From Promethearchaeota archaeon (GTDB taxonomy: Archaea; Asgardarchaeota; Lokiarchaeia; Sigynarchaeales; SOKP01), in NCBI GenBank assembly GCA_014729315.1, contig WJKD01000068.1, forward strand, positions 1-20,681: a stretch of 20,681 bases of DNA. The letters run 5' to 3'. Shown here one piece after another: positions 8,610-16,381 of the stretch (the stretch's first letter is position 1; every line of letters begins with the position of its first letter). Made by a program: the position numbers and the translations under genes. The notes under the pieces are model-generated. The model searched no databases, was not told the DNA's origin, and worked only from the letters and a program-made list of their open reading frames with translations.

Positions 8610-10022
8610 CTAGTTTTTATTTGAGTCATACAATTTTTTCTTTTTTTCTTCGTGGAGTACACTAGTATCTCTTGTTAAATAATCGTATCTCTCCTTAGTT
8701 ATAGGAAAGAACAACATAGCTATTATACCTATCACACACGCAATTGCAGGAAAAATATACATAAGACTTCGTAACCCAAAAATCGTTTCGGAAGTTGTTC
8801 CCCTTGGATCAAATATAGCCCATCCAACGCTATTAAAAACCAAACCGATCGTTAAAAATATAAAAATCGTTGAGAATTTTGTGACTAAAGCGTCTACTCC
8901 GTAATATCCCCCTTCTCGACGAACGCCAGTTCTCAGCTCATCATCGTCAATTACCGCTGCTAATGTAACTCTTCTAAAAAACAACATTCCAGAAAGTGTG
9001 AAACCTGCGATTATGTATACAATCACTCCTGCTAAAAAATTATCTATAAACATAAAGGGTAAAGCAGTTATTAATAAACTTCCTAAAGCTATAATCAATC
9101 CCATTCTAACACCAATTTTAATCGAGATTTTTTGCCAAAGGATCATACAGAAGGTTGCCGATATAAAAGTCAGTCCTAATAAAAGTGATAGAAGTAAAGA
9201 ATTATCTATATTTAAGACAAAACTGCCGTAAAGCGGGGTCATCGCAGTTAGGAGGCCAAATGAATACCACATACCAAAATTCGCAATAATGTAGGTAATA
9301 AAAGCTCTATTTGAAAATGAGTACTTCAGAGATTTTAGTAAATTTGGTGCGCTTTCAGCGTCTTTCACAAACTCTTCTCTTTCCTTTAAACCATATTTTA
9401 GAAAAATAATTACCGAAATTGCAACAATTACTGCAATAAAGAACCCTGCGTAAACGTAGCGATCGAAATATTGAGGGTCGTCAAATTTTGGTACAAAAAT
9501 ACTCGGAGAAATAAACGCGACCATCAGAGCAAATACAGTACTTGCTTGAAGAATCGTATTCGCCTTTGATCTGTCCTCTAAAGAGGAATACATCTCTGGA
9601 TACAGCGCCATTTGGTTTAAATTATACATAGTATAGAAAGTATCGTACAAAATAATAATTATTAAGAAATACAAGAAGATGGAAAGCTGTGAGCCTCCTT
9701 TTGGTGGTGTCCAGAGTAAAACCGTGATTATTATCGTCGGAATGATGCCTGCGATAATATATGGCTTTCTTCGGCCCCATTTAGATGTTGTTCGATCAGA
9801 TAAGGCGCCTAGCAAAGGATCGTTAATGGAATTCCATACAGACCATATTATAAATCCAAGAGTAATAAGATTTACATTTAAACCTACCACAGCGTAATAA
9901 AAAGTGAATAGTAGAAAATTAAACGTCTGTTGTATGGAATTATCGGCAAAATTTGCAAAACTATAAGCGATTGTTGTTTTAGTAGTTATTTCGTATTCTG
10001 TTTTTTCGTCGTTTACAATCAT
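8610..10022 (-). CDS. GPH (MelB-type) symporter, second paralogue
   Basis: This 470-residue protein has about twelve membrane segments and the GPH signature at residues 63-86 (VWNSINDPLLG, then SKWGRRKP). Asp68 matches MelB Asp59, while the MelB Asp55 position is Asn64, unlike the neighbouring paralogue. It also differs in its long ends, including a C-terminal Lys-rich tail (HEEKKKKL). It converges on the first GPH gene with a 53-base gap and appears to be transcribed alone, with a TATA-like box about 40 bases before its ATG. It probably moves a glycoside, pentoside, hexuronide or related solute with a cation. The two copies are clearly divergent in sequence, so they are unlikely to be a recent duplication. 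The substrate is unknown. Confidence 0.86.
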   Translation of the reverse strand: MIVNDEKTEYEITTKTTIAYSFANFADNSIQQTFNFLLFTFYYAVVGLNVNLITLGFIIWSVWNSINDPLLGALSDRTTSKWGRRKPYIIAGIIPTIIITVLLWTPPKGGSQLSIFLYFLIIIILYDTFYTMYNLNQMALYPEMYSSLEDRSKANTILQASTVFALMVAFISPSIFVPKFDDPQYFDRYVYAGFFIAVIVAISVIIFLKYGLKEREEFVKDAESAPNLLKSLKYSFSNRAFITYIIANFGMWYSFGLLTAMTPLYGSFVLNIDNSLLLSLLLGLTFISATFCMILWQKISIKIGVRMGLIIALGSLLITALPFMFIDNFLAGVIVYIIAGFTLSGMLFFRRVTLAAVIDDDELRTGVRREGGYYGVDALVTKFSTIFIFLTIGLVFNSVGWAIFDPRGTTSETIFGLRSLMYIFPAIACVIGIIAMLFFPITKERYDYLTRDTSVLHEEKKKKLYDSNKN

Positions 10023-10059
10023 TACATTTTTCAGTTTAGACTATATATTACTATATTCT

Positions 10060-10070
10060 TATTTATAGTG
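10060..10070 (-). promoter_or_regulatory. Candidate TATA box for the second GPH symporter
   Basis: The minus strand reads CACTATAAATA here, a good archaeal TATA match. A start about 26 bases downstream would leave a leader of roughly 16 bases before the ATG at 10022. Confidence 0.4.
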
Positions 10071-10159
10071 GTAATTTTGTTAAAAGAGTATATAAAGTTA
10101 ATATCTTGAAATTTGCCTTTAATTAGATACTTACTCATGTTTTTATTTTTAATAAATCG

Positions 10160-10882
10160 TTAAAAAAACACTTTAGGTCTAGCCATTCTCATGGGCAATC
10201 CCTCAGAATCTAACTCGTAATCATTAGGGATAAATTCAATTTTTTCTTTACCTTTGGATGCTGAAATAGCTAAAATAGCAGAATCTAAAATATCATCAGC
10301 CTCCATCTTTTGATTATCAAAATTAGTTAAGTGATAATCCAAGAAATCTCCAATTTCAGGACAAGATGTGAGAAGTAGATTTATCCTTTCCTTTTTCCCT
10401 TTTGCAGTTTTTTTATAATGAATCATTGGTTTATTCCCTGCGAAGGAAGCAAAACACAATTCCGGATGAGACTCGATGAGCTTATTCCTTGCATCCTTTT
10501 CAGACATTAATAATTCGTAAACTTCTTTAATTTTAGGCATAATATTCCAAGTTTGCTTTGAAAGACTCTTTCCAGTTTTTTTAATATTTATTCGTTTTGC
10601 AGACTCGTAGTTTTCTGCATAAAGCGCTGAACGGCAAGGAGTAGGAAATATTGATGAGGAACGCTTCCGGGTTAGAATCCTTCGAGCTAACTGATCGCAG
10701 AGTCGAGGCTTAGAACCTTTCTCCCTTAATCCAATAGGTATGTCTATAAGAATCATCTCACTTTCTTGATAATAGTGCCATAACTCTAAAACGGAGGAAA
10801 AGATTTTTAATTCCCAGTTTTTTCCATTTTCATATTTTACGCTAGTCCAGCCAGCCGCGCATCCATCAACCCCGACATACAT
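10160..10882 (-). CDS. DUF429 family protein, predicted RNase H-fold nuclease
   Basis: The protein has 240 residues from the ATG at 10882; an in-frame TTG at 10891 would add three. It matches the DUF429 family (predicted RNase H-like nucleases, COG4923). In the longer numbering it shows VGVDGCAAGW (6-15), LIDIPIGL (48-55), RLCDQLARR followed by RSSSIFPTPCR (77-87), TGKSLSKQTWNIMPKI, ESHPELCF (140-147) and a C-terminal EADDILDSAI (197-206). Acidic residues Asp9, Asp50, Glu140 and Asp199/200/203 are placed as a metal-ion nuclease site would need. No member of the family has an activity that I can state with certainty. It stands alone, 137 bases from the transporter gene and divergent from the PanE-family gene. 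The family is clear; the function is unknown. Confidence 0.82.
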   Translation of the reverse strand: MYVGVDGCAAGWTSVKYENGKNWELKIFSSVLELWHYYQESEMILIDIPIGLREKGSKPRLCDQLARRILTRKRSSSIFPTPCRSALYAENYESAKRINIKKTGKSLSKQTWNIMPKIKEVYELLMSEKDARNKLIESHPELCFASFAGNKPMIHYKKTAKGKKERINLLLTSCPEIGDFLDYHLTNFDNQKMEADDILDSAILAISASKGKEKIEFIPNDYELDSEGLPMRMARPKVFF

Positions 10883-11024
10883 TTTAGGCAATCTTGTAAG
10901 AGAAAATTAAAGTAATGAATTGAAATGATGTTATTTAATCAAGGAAAAACTATTATTTTTCAATATATTAAATATAATCAAATCATAAATATGAAATTTG
11001 AGGGTAAAAAATTTAGGAATGCTT

Positions 11025-12059
11025 ATGAACGAAGGTAAAAACTTGAAAATAATAATATATGGGGCGGGCGCAATTGGTACATCCCTCGCCGGTTTTCTAA
11101 CTCCTCACTACGATCAAATTTATTTACTTGCGAGAGGAGAAAACGCAAAAGTGCTAAAATCTCAAGGTTTAATTCTTTATGAGAAAGAGAATGATAATCC
11201 CGAGCCGATAAGTGTTAATATCATTGAAAATCTAAGCGAGATTCCCAATCCGGATGTGGTTATGATTTCTGTTAAAAATTATAGTCTTGAAGAGGTAGCA
11301 AAAGATATCTCTTCAAAATTAGACGATGAACCAATTATAGTTGGCTTGCAAAACGGAATTAAAAACCAAGAGATTTTACCAAAATACTTTAGTAAGATCA
11401 TTTATGGTGTTATTTTATATACTGCATGGAGGGACGAACCCGGAGTATTCGGATTCACTACTAAAGGACCTTTAGTATTAGGTACAAAAGATAATGATCT
11501 TCAAGAGGAAATACAATCAATCTCAGATATCTTAGATTTAGGGATTAAGGCAAATTTGACTAATAATCTACAAGACGCTGCAAGGTGCAAAATGATAATG
11601 AATTTAAGCAATGCTGCTGCCACGCTGATAAAACTCAATTTTCCGGACGAAGATTCCTTCACAAAATTCAGAAAAATCATAATAAACCTCTTTTTAGAGG
11701 GAATAGAAATAATTAAAGCTGCGGGTTTCAGTGAGCAAAAATTAGATGGAATGCCCTCGTGGAAGTTGTTAAAATTAGCGAACAAGATACCAAAAAAAAT
11801 GGCCAATAAGACCTTTAGGAAAAGTATGACTGGTATGTTGCATAATAGCATGGCGCAAGATAAAATATTGCGTGAGAGAGATCAGTCCGAATTGGAATCG
11901 TTAAGTGGATACTTTATTGAACTGGCAAATTCTCTAAACTTAGAAATACCGTATAACGAGACTATATATCAATTATCGAAAGAAGAATTTCAGAAAAAAC
12001 CATTCAATCCATTACCCATCGATACTGTTTGGAAGAAAATTCAATCAAAAATACTCTAA
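11025..12059 (+). CDS. Ketopantoate reductase (PanE/ApbA) family dehydrogenase
   Basis: This 344-residue NAD(P)-dependent 2-oxoacid reductase has the N-terminal nucleotide motif YGAGAIG (12-18), ISVKNYSLEEV (81-91), and LQNG (108-111) with the substrate-site Asn110. The catalytic Lys189 lies in CKMIMNLSNAAATL, and Glu289 falls at the PanE glutamate position in QSELESLSG. The canonical reaction is 2-oxopantoate to pantoate for coenzyme A synthesis. Relatives reduce other branched 2-oxo acids to D-2-hydroxy acids, and the usual NPLTAL segment is changed here to NAAATL, so substrate is open. Possible starts are TTG 10998, ATG 11019 and ATG 11025; the last has AGGA six bases upstream and sits just before the first beta strand. 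It converges on a 2-hydroxyacyl-CoA dehydratase pair, which would accept a CoA-activated 2-hydroxy acid (inference). Confidence 0.85.
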   Translation: MNEGKNLKIIIYGAGAIGTSLAGFLTPHYDQIYLLARGENAKVLKSQGLILYEKENDNPEPISVNIIENLSEIPNPDVVMISVKNYSLEEVAKDISSKLDDEPIIVGLQNGIKNQEILPKYFSKIIYGVILYTAWRDEPGVFGFTTKGPLVLGTKDNDLQEEIQSISDILDLGIKANLTNNLQDAARCKMIMNLSNAAATLIKLNFPDEDSFTKFRKIIINLFLEGIEIIKAAGFSEQKLDGMPSWKLLKLANKIPKKMANKTFRKSMTGMLHNSMAQDKILRERDQSELESLSGYFIELANSLNLEIPYNETIYQLSKEEFQKKPFNPLPIDTVWKKIQSKIL

Positions 12060-12099
12060 TAAAATAATCCGATTAATACTTAAATAGAATTCATAGACA

Positions 12100-12127
12100 A
12101 TTTTTACGTTGTTTTTTCTCTTTTTAC
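12100..12127 (+). terminator. Candidate poly-T terminator after the PanE-family gene
   Basis: Several T-runs (TTTTT, TTTTTT, TTTTT) lie 40-68 bases after the stop at 12059. They overlap the 3' end of the convergent dehydratase gene. U-rich tracts commonly end archaeal transcripts. Confidence 0.3.
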
Positions 12128-13306
12128 GTCTATCTGTTCGATAAGCGCTTCTAATTTTAAAAAAACATTAGCTTCGTTGTATTTTCTTACATCTGCGTGG
12201 TCTACATCGATCATTACGCATGGAATTTCGTATTTATGTTGGATGTTTTTCATTAAATCAAGCTGCATAATAGAATAGACTTTGCAACTAAAATTATTGG
12301 TAAATACAATGCCATCTATATCGTATCTTTTAATCATCTCCGACATCGCTTGTGTGCGTAAATCGAGACCATAGGGGCAAACTGTTGCGTTTTGAACTCG
12401 GGCTAAGCTTTTTAAAGGTTGCAGCTTATTTAATGTGTAAGCATCTATTTTCCCTTCAATCGTCCCCATACAAGAAGTGTAGGAGGCATAGATAATATTT
12501 GCGTCAAGCTCGGCAAGACGAGAAGACATAGGTCTTAACTGATGCCATGGGGCGATATTATCCCACAATAATCGATATTTTTCGTTAGGAACGGGAAATT
12601 GACCTTCTTTCATCTGCTGTTCGGTTTCATCTGCAAGCATTTTGAAGTGCTTTACTATCTTTCGCGTTCCACGATGCCACGTTAAATAAGGAGCCATATG
12701 AACGAAAGAATCAAAAGCAGTAATACCCGATGGATGATGTTGAGCGTATGAAAGAAACCGCTTCCAATGTTTTATCGCCTTGTTCGTATATTCTATAGCT
12801 CTCTGAACTTTATTAATTTCAAACTTTTGATTAGTAATCGATTCTGTAAAATCAATTAGACTTCGAAATTGGGCTACGATATATTGTAAATCTTTTTCTT
12901 TCATGGGTTCGTAGCAAAAAGGGACATCCAGTACGAAATGTTCAATATCTAACTCTCTACTGATAACATCAAACCATTTGACTAATAAAGAGCAATTATT
13001 ATTATCTGATATCAAGAAATCTGGTTTTGGCAAACCTTGAGATGGCGATCCTTTTCCGTTAGCAAATAAAGTTCCCAAATCAATACGCGCATAAGAACAG
13101 AGGTCCATGGAATAGCCTTTACTTTCGGCTTTTTCTGCTTGTAATACACCCACTCTTTTTGCTGCGCACATTGCAGAATGATTTTCAGGAACTGCGACCA
13201 CTAAGTCAAAACCTTTTAGAAGTTCAATTGGGACTACAATGGCTATCCAAACCACGGGTTTATCTGATTTAGCCATTAGATGGTTTCCAATGTAGTATTG
13301 CTTCAT
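12104..13306 (-). CDS. 2-hydroxyacyl-CoA dehydratase / benzoyl-CoA reductase-type subunit (HgdA/BcrB-like)
   Basis: This 400-residue protein belongs to the HgdB/BcrB/BcrC family (COG1775). Each subunit of these two-subunit enzymes holds a [4Fe-4S] cluster with three cysteines. Here the matching cysteines are Cys70 (DLCSYAR), Cys105 (NNNCSL) and Cys341 (NNFSCK), all intact. Such enzymes remove water from 2-hydroxyacyl-CoA after one-electron activation, or reduce aromatic acyl-CoA rings, and depend on an ASKHA-type ATPase activator. The gene lies 73 bases after the 375-residue partner on the same strand, so they are probably cotranscribed in the order of the bcrC-bcrB pair. The ATG at 13306 is the only clear start. 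No activator gene is in the window. Whether the substrate is an amino-acid-derived 2-hydroxyacyl-CoA or an aromatic ring cannot be decided. Confidence 0.82.
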   Translation of the reverse strand: MKQYYIGNHLMAKSDKPVVWIAIVVPIELLKGFDLVVAVPENHSAMCAAKRVGVLQAEKAESKGYSMDLCSYARIDLGTLFANGKGSPSQGLPKPDFLISDNNNCSLLVKWFDVISRELDIEHFVLDVPFCYEPMKEKDLQYIVAQFRSLIDFTESITNQKFEINKVQRAIEYTNKAIKHWKRFLSYAQHHPSGITAFDSFVHMAPYLTWHRGTRKIVKHFKMLADETEQQMKEGQFPVPNEKYRLLWDNIAPWHQLRPMSSRLAELDANIIYASYTSCMGTIEGKIDAYTLNKLQPLKSLARVQNATVCPYGLDLRTQAMSEMIKRYDIDGIVFTNNFSCKVYSIMQLDLMKNIQHKYEIPCVMIDVDHADVRKYNEANVFLKLEALIEQIDVKREKTT

Positions 13307-13379
13307 AATTTTGCTTAAATGTTTTCCTGAGTTTTTTAAAGTCGTTATGTTTGGAATAGAACAATCACCACATTATTTA

Positions 13380-14507
13380 TTAAGATTTTTTTAAGAGTTC
13401 ATAAAACGCCTCAATTCGCGTATTAAAAGATTCTATATTTTTCTCATCATCTATAGAAAATTCTAAAGCGAGCACTTTAATCCCATGCTCAGTTAATGCT
13501 TTTTTAAGGTGAGGGATTTCGAAATTTTCATATTCGCAGAATTTCTCTCCAATAAAAATAAGTCCTTTAGCGCTACTTTCGAGCGCTAAATCGATTACTT
13601 TCTGAATTCGACGCTTTGAGGTAAATAGGAGTGTGGTACATGGAAAATGTTTTCTGTAAAAGCGAATATAATATTCTGGAGCGTTATTAAATGTGCTCTG
13701 ATCGGGAGTAAACGCGTTGAATCTCGTAAGAGAAGCGATGTCGTTTCCTATTATATTCATATTTAACGATTCAATAAACTCAAGAATACTTATTGGTGGA
13801 GGTAAAATTCCGCTTAGAATAATGTTTACGCTTTCATTTTTACTGTTTGATTCGTCTATATTGATTGTTTCCTTTTTAGTATTATTGATAATGTCATCCA
13901 CGACTTCCAATTGTTTTTCAACGGGTAAAAAGTAGTTTTGATGAACAGTTTTTACATATTCACTGAAGTTAAGGAGATTTCTCTTTACCAAATCTTCGAG
14001 AATAGAAAATCTTTTTCTCATATTCCGAAAAAGGTCAACAGATTCAATAAATTTTTTATCAGAGTACCGAGCGCCAAAATCTAGTTCTAATTGATTGATT
14101 AGATTAACGATCTCGTACTTAATATAATTCGCTACATACTCTTCGTCGTAGATTGTCATAGGAATATGAATTTTGTACATTGGAATTACGGCGTCGTTTT
14201 TGATTAATCCCGATTTTATGAGCTCCGGTATGTTTCTTAAAGTGTCGCACGCGTTATATGTAAACACCCCGTCAAAGAGCGTATGGTTTTTCTCTAATAC
14301 GAATTGCATTAAATAGCGAGCTATAGAACAAGTATAATCTTGTAAATGTTTATCGCTTTCATCTAGATTATGAACAAAATTCTTCAATCCCCATAGAACT
14401 ATAGGGATAAATCCCATTGAATGAAATAATTCCAAAGGTGGATAAAGCGGAATACACCCGATTATTGGTTTATTTGAGGTCTCGAGTTCTGCAAATATGT
14501 CCTTCAT
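13380..14507 (-). CDS. 2-hydroxyacyl-CoA dehydratase / benzoyl-CoA reductase-type subunit (HgdB/BcrC-like)
   Basis: This 375-residue protein is the second member of the pair and the first transcribed. It shows the family layout: an N-terminal IGCIPLYPPLELFHSMG segment, DYTCSIAR with Cys60, YNACDTLRN with Cys87 and GEKFCEYENFEIPHLK with Cys324. These three cysteines are the expected [4Fe-4S] ligands. The region near 205-225 is a hydrophilic linker rich in Lys, Asn, Glu and Ser. Together with the downstream 400-residue subunit it would form the heterodimeric dehydratase or reductase core. The ATG at 14507 follows a 137-base gap. Some COG1775 pairs have unknown substrates, so only the family assignment is firm. 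Confidence 0.84.
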   Translation of the reverse strand: MKDIFAELETSNKPIIGCIPLYPPLELFHSMGFIPIVLWGLKNFVHNLDESDKHLQDYTCSIARYLMQFVLEKNHTLFDGVFTYNACDTLRNIPELIKSGLIKNDAVIPMYKIHIPMTIYDEEYVANYIKYEIVNLINQLELDFGARYSDKKFIESVDLFRNMRKRFSILEDLVKRNLLNFSEYVKTVHQNYFLPVEKQLEVVDDIINNTKKETINIDESNSKNESVNIILSGILPPPISILEFIESLNMNIIGNDIASLTRFNAFTPDQSTFNNAPEYYIRFYRKHFPCTTLLFTSKRRIQKVIDLALESSAKGLIFIGEKFCEYENFEIPHLKKALTEHGIKVLALEFSIDDEKNIESFNTRIEAFYELLKKS

Positions 14508-14564
14508 TTAAAATAATTTCTCGATAATTCTTTACTTTGAAGTTTATTAGAGGAATAATGGAAA

Positions 14565-14574
14565 TTATTTAAAC
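14565..14574 (-). promoter_or_regulatory. Candidate TATA box for the dehydratase pair
   Basis: The minus strand reads GTTTAAATAA here, about 62 bases before the ATG at 14507. This predicts a leader of about 35 bases. The AT-rich context makes the call weak. Confidence 0.25.
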
Positions 14575-14644
14575 CTAAATTATAAGAACTTAAAAGAAGT
14601 ATTTTGAATATCCATAATTTACAAAGAAGGAGAGAAGTATGAAG

Positions 14645-16156
14645 TTAAGATAAATTTTCTGATGCTTTTGATAAAAGAGTTATTAGAAAATCCCAAAATA
14701 ACTTCGAGCTCTTTAGATTAAGTCTCTCGTCAGGAGAGTGGCAGTTTTCCATATTGGGCCCTATAGAGATTGCATCGATGTCAAATTTTTCCACTAGAAC
14801 ACCTGGCTCTAATCCAGCGTGTAAAGCTCTCACCGTAATTTCCCTATCAAATTTATCCTTAAAAATCTTTTTCGTGTAGTTAAGAAGTACTGATTTAAAA
14901 TTTGGTTTCCATATACCAAATCCTCCCATTTTTTTAGCCTTGAAATCAAGTTCTGCGATGTTAAATAACTCAATAATTTTATCAGATACCTCGGTCTGAG
15001 ACAAATCCTTTAAACTTCGTTGGCTTATATTGACTTTAATTCGACTTTTTCTGGATGCAATGGAAGCAAAATTAGACGAAGTAAAGACTAAATCAGAAAT
15101 TCGAGGATGCATAGAGATTGATCCGTTTGGTATTAAATATAAGACGCTGAGAAATTTATCTTGGAACTTCTTTTCAAACACATTATTTTTAACCTCATTT
15201 TGGTTTAATTTATAGGCTTTAATCTGAATATTATCTTCAATTCCATCATAGTCGTCTATAAAGTCTGCTTCTAATTCTTTGATTTTGTCCATTACTATAG
15301 AATATTCGTTATGTTTTACGAAGAATAGCGCTTTTGACTCGCGGGGTATTGCGTTAAGTCTCTTACCACCATCTATACCATTAATGTATATCTGAAAGGC
15401 TTTATTCAGTTTCCATAATAATTTTATGATTAATTTAATCGCATTGGCTCTTCCTTCGTGAATCTCGACTCCAGAATGTCCTCCCCTCAACCCTGTAAGT
15501 TTTACCTGAATTGGTACGTATGTTTCTTCAAGCTTTTCGATTTTTGTAGATTTAGCTTTTATTTCGAGAGAGGTAATTAAAAAGCCAGCGCTTCCAATCG
15601 TAACCATATCGTATTGTTCTGAATCAAGGTTTATTAAATATTGACCTGGCATCATTTCTTTTTCAATCTGGAAAGCTCCAAAAAAACCGTCTTCCTCTGT
15701 AACCGTAAATAGTAAATTAAGGTTCAAATTAGGAAACTCTAATTCCCCTTCAAATATTTTTTTCATTAAAGCTAATGAATAGGCTACTCCTACTCCATTG
15801 TCCGCTCCCAAAGTGGTTTCTATTGCGGTTAACCAATCTTGATTATCCATTTCAATTACTTTCAATTTCAAAGGATCCTTCGAAAAATCGTGATTAGAAT
15901 TTTCATTTTTTTCACAAACCATGTCTAGATGACTCTGTAAAATAATACCAAGTTTTTCCTGACTTTCTGAAGGGATTTTCACCATAAGATTTCCGATGTT
16001 ATCCTCTAAAGTCTGGAAGTCAAATTTCTCGGCTTCTTTTTTAACATATTCTCTAATCTGTTCTTCATTGCCTGAACAATGTGGAATTTTTGTGATTTCT
16101 ATAAAATATTCCCAAAATTCTTTTGGTTTTCCCAATTGTTTTAACAATCCTTCCAT
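14645..16156 (-). CDS. pepD: Aminoacyl-histidine dipeptidase-type M20 peptidase (PepD family)
   Basis: This 503-residue cytosolic zinc dipeptidase of family M20C cleaves Xaa-His and other dipeptides. Metal and catalytic residues are visible in order: SHLDMV with His76 and Asp78, TTLGADNG with bridging Asp119, TVTEEDGFFGA with Glu154/Glu155, INLDSE with Asp178, and C-terminal ENCHSPDE with His473. A lid and dimerisation region lies between, including RGGHSGVEIHEGRANA near 214-230. Its length is typical of PepD (about 485-500 residues). There is no signal peptide. The ATG at 16156 is followed by the expected MEGLLKQLGKPKEFWEYF start. It has its own AT-rich upstream region with a TATA-like box. 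It would supply free amino acids from peptides, which fits the possible amino-acid fermentation genes beside it. Confidence 0.93.
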   Translation of the reverse strand: MEGLLKQLGKPKEFWEYFIEITKIPHCSGNEEQIREYVKKEAEKFDFQTLEDNIGNLMVKIPSESQEKLGIILQSHLDMVCEKNENSNHDFSKDPLKLKVIEMDNQDWLTAIETTLGADNGVGVAYSLALMKKIFEGELEFPNLNLNLLFTVTEEDGFFGAFQIEKEMMPGQYLINLDSEQYDMVTIGSAGFLITSLEIKAKSTKIEKLEETYVPIQVKLTGLRGGHSGVEIHEGRANAIKLIIKLLWKLNKAFQIYINGIDGGKRLNAIPRESKALFFVKHNEYSIVMDKIKELEADFIDDYDGIEDNIQIKAYKLNQNEVKNNVFEKKFQDKFLSVLYLIPNGSISMHPRISDLVFTSSNFASIASRKSRIKVNISQRSLKDLSQTEVSDKIIELFNIAELDFKAKKMGGFGIWKPNFKSVLLNYTKKIFKDKFDREITVRALHAGLEPGVLVEKFDIDAISIGPNMENCHSPDERLNLKSSKLFWDFLITLLSKASENLS

Positions 16157-16189
16157 ATCTACAATTTACATCTCTGTATGACTATTTGT

Positions 16190-16204
16190 ATATATTTTAA
16201 AAAA
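16190..16204 (-). promoter_or_regulatory. Candidate TATA box for pepD
   Basis: The minus strand reads TTTTTTAAAATATAT here, centred about 40 bases before the pepD ATG. This predicts a leader near 12-15 bases. Confidence 0.35.
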
Positions 16205-16306
16205 TGCTATGTTTCTATTTTAGTTTTGTTTTTAAAATATTTGTGAAACAAAATAAAAAAACTACTACTTTTCTATTGGATGATTTTAATGAGTTCAGAA
16301 AAAAGA

Positions 16307-16316
16307 AGTATATAGA
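16307..16316 (+). promoter_or_regulatory. Candidate TATA box for hypB
   Basis: The sequence AAGTATATAG lies about 70 bases before the hypB ATG. A start about 26 bases downstream would fall near 16338, between the two copies of the direct repeat. The position is uncertain in this AT-rich stretch. Confidence 0.3.
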
Positions 16317-16318
16317 AA

Positions 16319-16359
16319 GAATTATTAGTTGATTAATTATTAATTGAATTATTAGTTGA
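16319..16359 (+). repeat. 14-base direct repeat pair flanking an AT palindrome upstream of hypB
   Basis: GAATTATTAGTTGA occurs exactly at 16319-16332 and again at 16346-16359, a 27-base period. Between the copies lies a symmetric TTAATTATTAA. Placement around the likely transcription start resembles an operator, but no regulator family can be named. Confidence 0.5.
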
Positions 16360-16381
16360 AAAAATATTACACCTTAGAATC

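Noticed and set aside
10991..11038. A 15-codon ATG frame overlapping the start region of the PanE-family gene, as a possible upstream regulatory ORF.
   Set aside because: It has no clear ribosome-binding site and no recognisable composition, and short open frames are common by chance here.
14626..14653. A strong Shine-Dalgarno-like AAGGAGAG followed by ATG on the plus strand, next to the end of pepD.
   Set aside because: The frame ends after four codons and runs into the opposite-strand pepD gene, so it is not a gene I can support.
16171..16180. A GTATGA half-site like the NikR operator upstream of pepD/hypB.
   Set aside because: No TCATAC partner lies at the expected spacing, so a NikR site cannot be claimed.
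16157..16381. The longest intergenic stretch (225 bases), considered for a tRNA, a small RNA or a riboswitch.
   Set aside because: It is very AT-rich, with no cloverleaf or stable GC stem. Only TATA-like boxes and the direct repeat are supported.
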